The notes beneath the pieces are model-generated. The model searched no databases. It had not been told where the DNA came from and worked only from the letters and a program-made list of their open reading frames with translations. A stretch of 64,000 nucleotides of DNA from positions 122,573,501 through 122,637,500 of the forward strand of contig NC_090989.1 in the NCBI RefSeq assembly GCF_041146395.1. Direction: 5' to 3'. This DNA comes from Eulemur rufifrons. Lineage: Eukaryota; Chordata; Mammalia; Primates; Lemuridae. Of the stretch, positions 11,816-23,489 are shown piece after piece (the stretch's first letter is position 1; each line of letters opens with the position of its first letter). The position numbers and the translations under genes are program-made.

Positions 11816-14800
11816 TTAAAGACTTTTTTTTTTATTGATAGAGCGGATTCCTATAGATCATCTTAAGAAAAAGTCAGGGAATTTTTCTTATTGGTTTATG
11901 GACTTAGCTTTAAGTCTTTAAAAATTATAAAATGACAACCCTTGTCTGTGAAATTTCAAACTATTTATCCTGTATAAAACCAAGGCCATTCAGTAGCCTT
12001 GCATCTGGCTGTCTTGGACCCAGCTCTCCCTGCCCACTCAGCTTTGTAGAAAGAGGACTCAAGAGATGAGAGATGGGGAAGGGGAAAGGGGTGTCAACAA
12101 GGTTGGGGCAGGCCAGAAGCTGGGGGTGGAACCTAGACCCCAGGACTTGGAGGACGTGCAATTCTCTTTCAGAAGGGTCTAGGGATGAAGAGGAGAGAAA
12201 GGGAGGACAGGAGAAGAAATATCAGAAAGAACCAGGCACCTTCTCCCCACTCCCCTTTTTATTCTCCAGCCTTAGAAAACTGGGCTTAAAGGGTCACACA
12301 TCCTGTCCTATCTCAGCCCTTCCAGGGCTCTCCTTGGAAGCTGTCTTCCTGGTTCCCTGAATCCTCACCATAGGGAGACTCCAATGGCCCCAACGCCCCA
12401 ACCCACTCTGTCTAGCTCCTGCCTTCTTCCAAGTGTGCATATTCCCCACCAAGAGGATAAAAATTTATAGACAAGAGGAGGTCCCTTGACTCCTGGCCCA
12501 ACACTCCTTCCTCACAGGACAAAACCTTCTGACCCTTCAAGACCATGCACTGTGAGCCCTCTGATTTCTCAGAGCTCAACGTATTAAAGACAGCATGAGG
12601 GGCTGCAGACAGCCATACATGGATACCACAGCTGGGTATAAACCATCAGGAAAAAGTTTTTAAGTAAATTTAGCCTGTTAGAGAATGCAAAGAAAAAAGA
12701 ACCATAGTTTTCAATATTTCCACAAAAAAGTGTTAAAGTCTTGAATAAGGGTTTCAACATCAGTTATATGGAAACTCTATAACTGTATAATGTACCTCAT
12801 TTCCCTAATCAGGCTGAATAAATAGATTGTTTGTATCTAGGCTGATAGGAAGGAGATGGAGGCATTTGTGTTATTATGCTGCTATTATGGCCAAGGACTG
12901 AAACACCTTTGCTCAGGAAGTTCCATGACTGAGGAAGAGCCATGAAGAATCAAAGTTCTACTTGTTTGGTTGATGCACATATCCATGACCCAGACTGGAA
13001 CAAAAAAGAAGAGAAAACTCTGTAAGGGAGTGACAATAAAATGGCAAACACTTGACAGGTGGGGGAAGCTGGAGGAGGAGCAATCAGATCATGGAGCACT
13101 ATACACCTACTGCACACAGACACATGCACACACACACAGAGCTATGCATACACACTTTCCCGAGTGTTTAGGCCACAGGAGCAGCTCTGCTTTGCCTCTG
13201 TGTCTTGGCACCTTGATACATGCACCAAAAGGAATATTATGTTCTCATCTCAAACACTGATGAGCACCACCATCTATCTTTTGTCTGCCCACTCCTCTTA
13301 AACCTCTCAAACTGAGAGCTTCAGGGAGGAAAGGAAGACAAAAATGACAATAGCAAAACAGAAGATACAGTTTTTGTTTTCCTTTGGAGTAAATGTTCCA
13401 ATATGCATAGTTACTTGTGTCATTTTGACTCACTTGCCAACACACTTACATAGTGGAAGTAGAATTAGCAACCTTTCCACTTATTCAACTGAGATCTCTT
13501 CTGTAGCTCTCATGCAATTTGGCACTGCTATGAAAGACTGCAGTCAGAACATGCAGCTGGGTAAGATAAGTAAGCAGGTGCTAAAGGCAATCCTTATTCC
13601 TAGCGTAATTCCAATCATTTGTCATAATATTGTAGAAGTAAAGAGCATGAAAATTTCATCCAGAATCAAGTGTCTGGTTTTCAACTAGACAAAGTGAGGT
13701 TAGTTCCACTCTAGGGTCCATAGTCCCTCTTATCAGGGCCATGCTGTTGGTAGTAAAGGTCTTGAGTGATAGGGCACCAGGGTGATTCTAAACAGGCCAT
13801 GGGACATCCAAGACATCTTTTGAAATGGTATTAACAGTCAGTGTTAAAGATATTGCCATGAGTTGAAATTAAAAAACCTTTTCAAATCCTTTGTCACCTT
13901 CCAGAGTATAATGACCGGTAAAACTTTAGTTGGCACACATGTATTCTTATAGAAAGTAGGGGTTGGAAGAAAAACTCTAAAAATTACATTAATATGCATC
14001 CTTAAATACAAAATAAACAGAAGTTCTAGAAAGTAGCCATGTTCCAAATCAACCAGAATTTGTTACATAAACGATTCTCTATTGTTCAGAAAACGTTGCT
14101 GTGGCTCTGTGACCTGTGGAGGCAGAAGCTCTCAGAAATTTTAAGTTATGTGGATTTAGTATCTCTGTTGAGTTTTAATATCAGCCCTCTGGTTTAAAAT
14201 TTAATACCTTCTGTACTTGCATTCTTCTTAGTTTCAGTTTTGCAAGTCTCAGCAAAATGTTTGCACAATCCTCAGGCAAATTCAGAAATTTTGGTGCTGC
14301 CGGAGGACATGATTTCTGGGCTTATTTTCCTGTCTATGAATTGAGGAATGGAAAACAAAGAAGGCTAACTGCATAGACCCTTTCATGTAGTTTGCACAAG
14401 AGACAGCAATATTTGTTGTCATCTCTTTTGGGGACTGAAGTAAACTGCCTAAATATTGGCCAGTCCGCTTATATTATTAAAATCATATATTAATATCTAC
14501 AACTTGGGACTTTTAAAGTTGAGGCCAGAAATCTTTTCACTACACCCAAGGTGACAAATTCATTTCATATTCTGTGCCAAATTCGGTTGATTGGCAAGGG
14601 CTTCCTAGAAGCTCTACTGAGAAGCTATATCAGGATTTATCAGAAATAGAGTGTAATAACTGATTGGTGATGTCTGCTATGGTTGAGGGATAGTGAGTTT
14701 GACAGTAGAAAGGTCATAGCATATTTGTTGACCTAAAATAATATTATCTTCCCTAAAAAAGTTATCTTTTCAATAAAGTATCTCTAAAGAATTGTCAAAC

Positions 14801-14874
14801 TATAATTTTATTTACCAATAGCTATCCACAAACATGTCCAATTAACTCTTACTCATCCTGTAGATGAGTAAGAC
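11816..14874. other. unassigned DNA
   Basis: About 3 kb without a recognised gene or repeat. A GC-richer stretch at roughly 11980-12560 holds frames of 66-95 codons on both strands, none with recognisable features. A short degenerate CA run lies near 13110-13140. A 114-codon frame at 13344-13688 has no domain I can name and no supporting signals. Confidence 0.45.
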
Positions 14875-15170
14875 ATCAAACGTGACTTCTACAGGGAAGA
14901 TTGTCCTGACCATTTTTAGGTCACTTTCTGTTGTATATTGCTTATTATACTGTTTCCTTTTTTTTCTCTGCCCTAACTCAGTTTGAAATACCTATGCATT
15001 AGTTTTATTAGTGGGATAATGATTGTGTATTCCAACCTTACAGGCAGTAAGCTCATGAGAACAAAGACCATTTCCTGTTTTGTTTCGTTCGTTCACCATG
15101 CATCCCCAGCGTCTATCATAGTTCTGGGCACATAGTAGACAACCATTAAATATTTGCTGAATTGACATTG
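14875..15170 (+). mobile_element. L2 LINE 3' end
   Basis: 'gcagtaagctcatgagaaca', 'catgcatccccagcgtctat', 'gttctgggcacatagtagac' and 'ttaaatatttgctgaattga' are the typical sense 3' end of L2. Upstream to about 14875 is more diverged. Confidence 0.8.
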
Positions 15171-15504
15171 AAAATTGAATTGAATGTAAAAGCAGGAATT
15201 CATTTACTTTTCTCTTAAATTTCTCTGAGATACAGGCCAGGTATACTATCTTTCATTGCATATCCTTCCAGGAGACTAAGATATATGCACATGCATTTAT
15301 TTGATCAAGGTTACAATCATGGATATGTTAGAATTTGAAATCCCAGGTTTCTGAGTCTCCAGGTCTATTCTCAACTACGGTTACCTGCATATCTATAATA
15401 CAAACATTACCTGTGTTGCTATCTGAAGATGTTCATTCTAAGTTATAATAAATGGTGGCAAATCCAGGAATGAAAACAGAAAGCCTTTTTATTTGAATGG
15501 ATGC
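15171..15504. other. unassigned DNA
   Basis: Nothing recognised. Confidence 0.45.
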
Positions 15505-15645
15505 AATGTGGTATAGCAGAGGGAGCACTAGACTCAGAGCCAACAGATCTGAATTTATGTCTTCACCCTGCTGTTTATTAGGTCAGTAACTTTGAAAAAC
15601 TAAATTTATCTCTCAAAATCAGTATAATAAAGGGGTAGAGTGAGT
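15505..15645 (+). mobile_element. MIR SINE
   Basis: 'gtggtatagcagagggagca', 'gactcagagccaacagatct', 'gctgtttattaggtcag' and 'ctctcaaaatcagtataata' follow the sense MIR order. Confidence 0.7.
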
Positions 15646-15844
15646 AGTTTTTTTTGTAATGGGACCATTTCTTAACATGAAATTTCAAAAACCTCACATA
15701 GAGGCACAACACATAAAAGGGATAAAGTGGAGCTGCTCTGAGTGGAGGTGCGTGGTAGAAAGCATACCTGGAATTTTGCTCATGCTGCCTCTCTGTGCCT
15801 GTAGGGAAGCCCTGAAGAACATACAGAAACCCCATCTAAAAAAA

Positions 15845-15955
15845 AATATTTAATATTGAAATAATCATAAATTTACAGGAAGTTGCAAAGATAATACAAA
15901 GAGGTCCTATGTGCCTTCATCCATCTTCCCCTAATGGGCCAATTTTTAAAAAGCC
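15845..15955 (-). mobile_element. L1M-type LINE fragment, antisense
   Basis: 'aatttacaggaagttgcaaa', 'gataatacaaagaggtccta' and 'catcttcccctaatg' match the antisense L1M 3' region. Confidence 0.65.
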
Positions 15956-15961
15956 ATTGGC

Positions 15962-16038
15962 ACAAGAATGTGAATGTACTTAATGCCACTGAACTGTATG
16001 CTTAAAAAGGGTTACAATGGCAAATTTTATATTATGTA
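15962..16038 (+). mobile_element. L1M-type 3' UTR tail, sense
   Basis: 'tgtacttaatgccactgaac', 'tgtatgcttaaaaaggg' and 'aaattttatattatgtat' match the extreme 3' end of older L1M elements. The Alu monomer follows directly. Confidence 0.7.
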
Positions 16039-16180
16039 TTTTTATTTTTTTATTTTTTATTTTGTGAGACAGTGTCTCACTATGTTGCTCGGGCTGGATT
16101 TGAGTTCCTGGGCTCAAGGGATCCTCCTGCCTCAGTCTCCCAAGTAGCTGGGACTACAGGTATGCACCACTGTGCCTGGC
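16039..16180 (-). mobile_element. Alu-type monomer (7SL-derived SINE)
   Basis: Read on the minus strand it runs from the 'gccaggcacagtggtgca' head through 'cctgtagtcccagctacttg', 'gggagactgaggcaggagga' and 'gagcaacatagtgagacact' to an A-rich tail (T-rich on the plus strand at 16039-16062). Only one monomer is present, so it is a free left monomer or a truncated Alu. Confidence 0.88.
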
Positions 16181-16209
16181 TTTATTGATTTTTTAAATTG
16201 CATTTTAAA

Positions 16210-17572
16210 AATATAAAAGGTAGAGACATAGACCAGTAGAAAAGAATAGAGAACTCAGAAATAAAACCATATAGCTATAACTGATTTCTGACAAATCAGA
16301 CAAAAACATAAACTGGGGAAATGACGTCCTATTCAATAAATAGTGCTGGCAAATTTGGATAGACATATGCAGAAAATGAAACAGGACCCCTATCTTTTGC
16401 CGTATATAAAAATTAACTCAAGATGTATTAAAGACCTAAATGTAAGACCTGAAACCATAAAAATTCTGGAAGAAATCATAGCAAAAACTCTTCCAGACAT
16501 TGGCCTAGGAAAAGAATTTATCACTAAGATCCCAAAGGCAAATACAGCAACAAGAAAAATAAATAAATGGGACCTAATTAAATTAAAACCTTCTGCACAG
16601 CAAAGGAAATAATTAACAGAGTAAATAGACAACACACAGAATTGGAGAAAATATTTGCAAACTACATATCTGACAAAGGGATAATATCCAGAATCTGCAA
16701 AGAACACAACTCAGCAAGAAAAGAACAAATAACCTATTAAAAAGTGGGCACAAGACATGAACAGAGTTTTTTCAAAAGAAGACATACAAATGTCTGACAA
16801 ACATAGGAAAAAATACTCAGCATCACTAATCATCAGGGAAATGCAAATTAAAAACATGAGATAGCAACTTACCCCTATCAGAATGGCCACTATTTAAAAA
16901 TCAAAAACAATAGATGTTGGAGTGGATGCAGTGAAAAAGAAACACTTATACACTGTTGGTGGGACTGTAAATTAGTATAACCTCTATAGAAAACAGTATG
17001 GATATTCCTCAAAGAACTAAAAGTAGACCTACCCTTCAATCCAGCAATCCCACTATTGGGTATCTGCCCAAAGGAAAAAGAGTCATTATATCAAAAAGAC
17101 ACCTGTACCCAAATGTTAACACGCAGCACAATTCACAATTGCAAAGATGTAGAATCAACCTAAGTGCCCACCAATTGATGAGTGGATAAAGAAAATGTGG
17201 TGTATATATACCATGGAATACTACTCAGCCATAAAAGGGAATGAAATAATGTCATTTGAAGCAACTTGGATAGGACTTTAGAACATTATCCTAAATGAAG
17301 TATCTCAGGAATGGAAAAAAATCACCACGTGTTCTCACTAATAAATGAGAGCCCAACAATGGGTATACATGGTCATAAAGTGATGTAGAGGGCACTGGAA
17401 AACAAGAAGGGGGGAGGGTTAAAAACTTACCAGTTGGGTACAATGTACACCCCTCTGATGATGGGCACACTAAAGCCCTGACTTCAGCATTTTACAATTT
17501 ATCCATGTAGCAAGAATACTTGGACCCCCTAATATTTTGAAATAAAAATTATTAAAATAAATAAATAAATGT
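16210..17572 (+). mobile_element. 5'-truncated L1 (L1MA/L1PB-like), ORF2 C-terminal part and 3' UTR
   Basis: The sequence enters ORF2 downstream of the reverse transcriptase domain and continues to the C-terminus. Recognisable segments include the region of the ORF2 cysteine-rich tail and the 'tactcagccataaaaggga' block near 17221. The 3' UTR has 'gttgggtacaatgtacac' and ends in an AAAT-rich tail at about 17550-17572. The frame is broken; the longest open pieces are 89 codons (16343-16612) and 63 codons (16998-17189). Subfamily wording matches the older L1 at 41.6-46.7 kb and not the lemur-type 3' ends. Confidence 0.92.
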
Positions 17573-18489
17573 AACAAAACCCCAACCTTTTGTATCCACT
17601 AGTAGACAATTCTCCAAGGCCCATCTAACTTCAAAATTCTATGATTGTATGAATAATAAATGTTAGATCATCTCCATTGCATTCTATAATCAAGGACTTT
17701 TAGAGCTTGAACATACCTTAGAAATTAGTCAGCATAAGATATATATATATACTTCAAGTCTTCTGTTTCTTTGTAGGGCTTCTCTCTGTGATGAAGTTTA
17801 ACTAGAAGCTTGAATTTGGCTTCTAACAAATGTGCTTTTTTTTATTATTTTGTATTTTCGTTTTTTCTACTAGTGATTCCCTGTTGACTTTTTTATGGTA
17901 TCCAGGAGCAGGTTCTTTGGGTTTACTCAAGTCATTTTGATTTATCCAGTGTTGGAAGTGCACCCCTCTCCACCCGCCCCTCAAAATAGGCTTGGTGGTC
18001 TTGCCTTATAAGCTTTTCCATTTCTGATGGCATAGTATAGTGATCTGTATGGATGCACCAAGACATGTGGGCTGCACTGAGATGGCCATGGTTCAGCAAA
18101 ACTCACTTTCTTTATTTTGTTTCTTATTTTTTCTTTTTAAATGTTTATACATAAAACAGTTGCACAGAATTTTACATAAATTCAGTATGTGTCATCATTA
18201 TCATACATACTATTTTTTTATTATATATTTTATTGTATTCTTTTTTTTTTTTTTTGCCTCCCTGCCTGTCTTTTTTAATGCAATATTTTTTTGGTTCAGC
18301 TTTTCCTTTCCCCTATACTCTCCCCTCAATCTACATTTCTCCTAATAGCTGCAAAAGTTACCCATATTACAACCTATTGTATATACTTTCCTATTATTTT
18401 TATGTTTATGTATTCATAAATAAATGACTACACATAATGTATATACATTCCTAATGTATATATGAATATAAATATACATATAGAGAGGC
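17573..18489. other. unassigned, T-rich DNA
   Basis: AT-rich with a T-run near 18240 and short AT repeats near 17740 and 18430-18480. The 101-codon frame at 18040-18345 is rich in Phe/Tyr because of T-runs and is not a credible gene. Parts of 18130-18490 may belong to the antisense L1M that follows. Confidence 0.4.
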
Positions 18490-19090
18490 TTTATTCACAA
18501 AAATTGGAACACACACATATTTTTGAATCTTGCTTTTTCTTAACAATAACTCTAACAACTGTGTAACATTTTATACTGCAATGTGCTATAATTTATGCAA
18601 CCATTCCTCTATTGATGGGCAATCATACTTCTTCTACTTATTTACTTTTGGACCTCTAAAATAATTGTGCAATAAACATCCTGTACTTTCATTCCTAGGA
18701 AACAGATACCCAGAATAAGTATGCGTGGGTCAAAATGTATATCATTTTTAATTTTAACACATAGCACCAGCTTGCATCCCAACAATACCTGAGACAATTC
18801 ATCTTCTTACCAGCTTTGTATGGTAGTACCTTTCCCCTACATCCTTATCCATAATAAAGGCTTTTGTTCTTTTCAGTTTTTGCCAGTCTGAAGTGGTAAT
18901 GCTATGTATTAGCTTGATAATATTTTTATATATTCCTTGTACATTTGTATTCTCCCATTTTCCTATTGAGTTTTATGCTCCCTTGTTAATTTTTCATAAC
19001 TCCTTTTGCATTAAAATACTAATCCTTTGTTCTCTTGTTGCAAACATTTGTTCCATGTCTATTATTTGCTAGTTGATTTTGCTTATAGTA
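18490..19090 (-). mobile_element. L1M-type LINE fragment, antisense
   Basis: 'ctctattgatgggcaatcat', 'gtgcaataaacatcctgtac', 'gataataaaggctttt'-like wording and the final 'gttccatgtctattatttgc' follow the antisense order of old L1M elements (ORF2 end into 3' UTR). Highly diverged. Confidence 0.7.
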
Positions 19091-19729
19091 TTTTTTTGTA
19101 ATTATATACCTACTCTGTGTCAGACCTTATTCTAGGTACTGAAGACTCAACAGTGAATAAAAGAGACAAAAATCCCTTCCCTCTTGGACTCATATTCTAG
19201 TGATAAAAAACAGGAAATCAATCACTTAATCAATACATATTATTTATAGTACTTCAATATTATTTTTAAAAGTTTTATGTGGTCAAAAATAAGTCTGACT
19301 TTTCTTACAGAACATCTGTTTTCCAATTTTAATTAATAAGGCCTTTCCCAACCCTTGGTTGTACATGACTGCTAGATTTTATTGCTCTTTTTGTTTTTAA
19401 AACATAGCTGATATGAATGCTGTCCCAGATTAAAATTAATCAACATCTTTAGTTCTCAGAATTTTGTTGAAGTATTTCATTGTAATTACAGCAAGCCCTC
19501 CCTTTCTGTTCCAATCTACAGCTACCTACTTTTTCCAAATAAGTTATCAAGTGTGCTACTATATATGATAATCACTAATTATTTGATTGAACCATATGAA
19601 ACTGCAATTTTTGTAGGTCAAAATTGTTGAATATTAGCAGTTACAAATGGTTCGATCTATAGATAAGCAATGGAAAAGAAATACTTATTAAAGTCAACTA
19701 CTTGCTTGATATGCTTGATAATATGATAG
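19091..19729. other. unassigned DNA
   Basis: AT-rich. 19110-19210 ('gtgtcagaccttattctagg') has MIR/L2-like wording but is too short to call. Nothing else recognised. Confidence 0.4.
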
Positions 19730-19890
19730 ACATTTTATAAGAAATATTTCACTTAATTTTGCCATCAGCACTTTGAGTAGGTAATATTAGCTCCATTAAA
19801 AAAAAAAAAAGAGGAAACATGCTTATAGAAGTAAGGTATCTACTATGTCATAATTATTAAGAGACAGAGCCAGGATTGATCTCATTCAGT
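19730..19890 (-). mobile_element. MIR SINE, antisense
   Basis: 'gagtaggtaatattagctcc', 'gaggaaacatgcttatagaa' and 'gagacagagccaggattgat' are the antisense MIR order. An A-run at 19799-19811 interrupts it. Confidence 0.65.
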
Positions 19891-20189
19891 TAGTACACAA
19901 ATGTGTTTGTCTTTGTCATTAGCATTTAATTCAACAAGAATTTTAAAGGCACTCTACATAACTTTGAATAGTGCTGAAGACTATTTAACAATGGTGGACA
20001 AGTTCAACAGCTAGAACAGCATTGAATTCAAAGAAATACTTAATAAATGTAGGTTAAATAGAATGCGCTACCCATGAGAGGTTACAAAGTAATGGGAAAA
20101 TAAAACATACACAGGAATCAGTGTGAGAGAAATTCCAGGTATGTTATGGTTGTTTCATTTGTTTCTCTAACAGTAAATATTACTTAGAT

Positions 20190-20260
20190 ATATGCATTGC
20201 ATAGTAGCCAGCGCATAGTAGGCATACAATGATTATTGTTTCATTCAGTTAATGAAATAA
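20190..20260 (+). mobile_element. MIR/L2-like 3' end fragment
   Basis: 'agtagccagcgcatagtagg' followed by 'catacaatgattattg' resembles the shared MIR/L2 3' end. Short and weak. Confidence 0.4.
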
Positions 20261-20264
20261 ACCA

Positions 20265-20735
20265 GTTCATTGTAAAAAATATATGGAAATACAGAAATAT
20301 AAAGAAGAAAATTTTAAAATAATCTATAGTTCCACCATTCATACACACAGAGACCTTTAAAACCCACTCTCATAAATTTTTGCTTCCCTAATTTATGTAA
20401 TATAAATCATTTCTATCCATTTTAACTTGACAGTAGATTTTAAGCAGTTACCCATGTCATATTCCTTTAAAAACACAATTTTGACATCTTCAAGTAATCT
20501 ATTGCATGGATGAAATTAATCTAATTACCTATTGCTTTTTCCCCTAAACATCTACGTTATTTGCACATTCTTATTATAAAAATATTACTGTGATGAACTT
20601 CCTTAGATATAGCTGTTTGTCTACATCTATGAATATTTTCTTAGGGTAAATTTCTGAAATTATAATGACTGAGTCAATATCTATGAACATTGGTAAGTTT
20701 CTTAATACATATTACCAATTTGTTCTTCAGAAATA
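20265..20735 (-). mobile_element. L1M-type LINE fragment, antisense
   Basis: The order 'aaatataaagaagaaaattt', 'aaacatctacgttatttgca', 'cttagggtaaatttctga' and 'aatgactgagtca' follows antisense L1ME-type 3' ends. Old and diverged. Confidence 0.6.
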
Positions 20736-20936
20736 CGGTACATAGAAATGATACTTTAAAAATTATAATTGAGTATAGATATGTTTAGTATTCTGAAAAT
20801 TTATTTTAAAACCAACCTGTGAATATTTAAACCTAGAAAAAACAAAAAGTTATTTGATTTCTCCCTCATCTTGAATCTTCACTGAACTCCCTGTGTCTGC
20901 TCCACCTCAGAAATAACTATCCATCTTATGAGTCAG

Positions 20937-21116
20937 TGGCTGTCAAACTGGAGTCCAAAGATGTGCTTCAAAGAATCTGTGTACTCCTGGGTACTTATAT
21001 GCAAATTTGGGGCATACCTGCAAATGTGTGGGAGCTTTTATTCTAGAGATGAAATCCATATCTTTTATCAAATTCTCAAAAAGGTTCATAATTCAGAGAA
21101 GATTAAGAACTCTATC
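20937..21116 (-). mobile_element. hAT-Charlie-type miniature element
   Basis: It starts 'cagtggctgtcaaac' and ends near 'aagattaagaactcta', imperfect hAT-type inverted ends. The middle ('gaaatccatatcttttatca', 'aattctcaaaaaggttcata') matches a MER58-like mammalian element. Family assignment is tentative. Confidence 0.5.
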
Positions 21117-21697
21117 TTCATGGTGGATGTAAACAAAGCCATAATTTCAAACACTCCATAATTGTCAGGGGGAGGTAAGATATATTAAATTTCAAAGAAT
21201 TTCTGCCTTTGAACTGCAGGCTATGTGAAATTAAAATAGAATATATGAGATAGTAATAAAATATGTGATTAAACAGTGTGGGCACTAATTGGCAATATTT
21301 GCTTGCAGATAAATGAAGTTGGGAAAGGAGATTAGTGAAGTAGCTGTGTTTTATGAACTTGTGATCTTTATTAAACACAATGCCATTTACTTTCCCACTT
21401 TTGTGAAGAGCATCTTTCTCAAACTAGTACTTCAAAGCTACAGGCCTTTTTTTTCTCATTTTACCTCCAACTCAGACTAATTACAAAGAAATGAATATTT
21501 TATCATCTTTCCTATGATAACCTAAGGCTATTGAATTTTGGAGTCAGAGCCATTATTTAATTTTATCTTGAAAATATACTATTAAAATGACTTTCTTCAT
21601 CCATAAAAATGCACACGAATATCTGATAAAATTTCCTGATATTTAAACCATGAAGCATGGTTTTCATCTAGGGAAGCAGCCACATTGTGACACAATT
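21117..21697. other. unassigned DNA
   Basis: No repeat or gene recognised. Confidence 0.45.
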
Positions 21698-21707
21698 AAA
21701 AAGGATG

Positions 21708-21783
21708 TGAGCTAGGCTGACACCACAACACTCACTCTAGTCCAGGCAACAGAGCGAGATTCCGTCTAAAAATAAAATAAAAT
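21708..21783 (+). mobile_element. 5'-truncated lemur-type Alu with 10-bp target-site duplication
   Basis: Only the last part of the right monomer is present: 'tgagctaggctgacaccaca', 'acactcactctagtccaggc', 'aacagagcgagattccgtct', then an AAAT-rich tail. The 'aggctgac...cactcactctag' wording distinguishes strepsirrhine Alus. The copy lies between two perfect copies of AAAAAGGATG (21698-21707 and 21784-21793). The left copy is preceded by TT, giving the TT/AAAA site used by the L1 endonuclease. It is therefore a separate short insertion and not the relic of a longer Alu. Confidence 0.9.
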
Positions 21784-21793
21784 AAAAAGGATG

Positions 21794-22614
21794 AACTCCT
21801 CAGAGTCACATTGATTAGGATTCTTTCCTCTCTTCCTCGTGGTTTATTTCTAATTAGTTTGTGTCGAAGCCCAAACTTGGCCTGAAATCTTCTCTTCTCC
21901 TTTTGTCTAAAGAAAACCACTCACATCTCCCTGCAGCACAGTAGTACCCTTGGGTGTTCTGTGGAACCACGAATGTCCTTCAACCAAATGTCAGGGCAGT
22001 GTACTGTTTTAGAGCATCTTCCTTCCTGTGCTGATGAGAACCCTCTGGGAGTTAGGTTGGCGTGTCCCACAGGAAGAGATCTGCTCCTCCCCACACCTTT
22101 AATAAGCAATCAGCAGCTTAGAGAAGGGCAAGCAGCATTCTACAAAACAAGAACAACAACAACAAAAAAAAATACCAAGCATGTAGAAAATTTTCCTCAT
22201 TGAGTTCAGCAAATCAAACAGCTCAGAAGCATTCATCTTTCATGAACTGGGGTCCCCAGCTTCAGCTGTCATGTGACAGGATAAGAACTTATGTAGGTTC
22301 TTACCAGCCTGGATTTCACTTCATCAACCAAATTTGTGGCCAACTGAAAACAGGTCCTCTAGCTATTGACCTCCTGTGTTTCCCCACCTCCCGCTCTGCA
22401 GGAATTCCTCATAGAGCTCACTCTTGCAGGATAATGAAGGCTGAGGAAAAGTTACTTGACCTTTATTTTATTCTAAGAATACAAAGATATTCTTTATAGA
22501 GATAGATTAGTGGAAAACTCGACTAATGTTTCTAATTCACTACCCAACAAAAGATAATATTTCTTTACTCCTAGATAGGAAAATGATTGCACCAATGTGT
22601 TTCTACTTTTGTAA
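21794..22614. other. unassigned DNA
   Basis: Nothing recognised. Open frames of 62-99 codons on both strands have no recognisable domains. Confidence 0.45.
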
Positions 22615-23345
22615 TAGTCACAATTTAGTTATTTCCTTTGTGCCCCTTACAATGCTACGTGCTTAACATATTTTGTGTTCATTCAAATCTTACAACACTC
22701 TTTTGAGATTGGTGTTTGATGGTTAATTTTATTTGTCAACTTGACTGGGACAGGTAGTTACACATTATTCTGGGTGTGTCTGTAAGGGTGTTTCTAGATG
22801 AGATTAGCGTTTGAATCAGTAGACTAAGGAAAGCAAACTGCCATCCCTGATGTGAGCGGGCCTCACCGAATTTGTTGGAAGTCTGAATAGAATAAAAGGC
22901 AGGGTAAGGGAGAATTTGCTGTCTGCCTGACTGTTTTCAAGCTGGAATGTCAGTCTTTTCCTGTATTTAGACTGAAACTTATACCATTGGCTCTCCTAGT
23001 TCTCAGGCCTTTGGACTTGGCCTGGAACAACACAACTGGTTCTCCTATGTCTCCAGCTTGTAGATAGAAGATCATGGGACTTCTCAGCCCCCATAATCAT
23101 GTGAACCAATTCCTTATAATCATTCATATATATACATATCTCATATATGAGACATATAGGACATATACATCCTATATACGTTCTGTTTCTCTGAAGAACC
23201 CTGACTAATACAGTGTTTATTGTCTCTATTTTACAAATAAGAGAACTAAGCCTCCTAGAAGTTAAGGAACAGGCCCAAGTTCACCCAGGAAGTAGCTGAT
23301 CTCATATTTAAACCTGGATCCCCTTGACATTTGAGAGCCAAATGT
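22615..23345 (-). mobile_element. MIR SINE, antisense, split by an LTR
   Basis: The two halves are 22615-22716 ('gtgccccttacaatgctacg', 'cttacaacactcttttgaga') and 23213-23345 ('gtctctattttacaaataag', 'aggcccaagttcacccagga', 'atttaaacctggatcccctt'). They join into one antisense MIR when the LTR at 22717-23212 is removed. Confidence 0.85.
22717..23212 (+). mobile_element. solo LTR with perfect 5-bp duplication
   Basis: It starts TGATGGTTAATTTTAT and ends ACTAATACA, so it has the TG...CA ends of an LTR. It is flanked on both sides by GTGTT (22712-22716 and 23213-23217). Landmarks are 'caacttgactgggacag', 'gggtgtttctagatgagatt', 'gaatcagtagactaagg' and 'ttctgtttctctgaagaacc'. The polyadenylation region near 23110-23130 is mutated from AATAAA. 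An AT-rich part at 23125-23180 contains a 14-bp perfect palindrome (23139-23152). No viral gene is attached. Probably ERVL-like; the family name is uncertain. Confidence 0.88.
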
Positions 23346-23489
23346 CAATGGTACTGTACTGCTTTAAATAGGACCTCACCTCTAGAACTGGCTTCCTATG
23401 AGGGAAATGAATTGGTAATTTGTCCCTGGGTAGGATCATCTAGTAAAGAGAATTTTTAAAAAGGGTTCTAGATACAATGCTATGTAGGA

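Noticed and set aside
22717..23212. Possible provirus or viral genes near the LTRs
   Set aside because: No gag, pol or env-like reading frames lie beside either LTR; both are solo LTRs.
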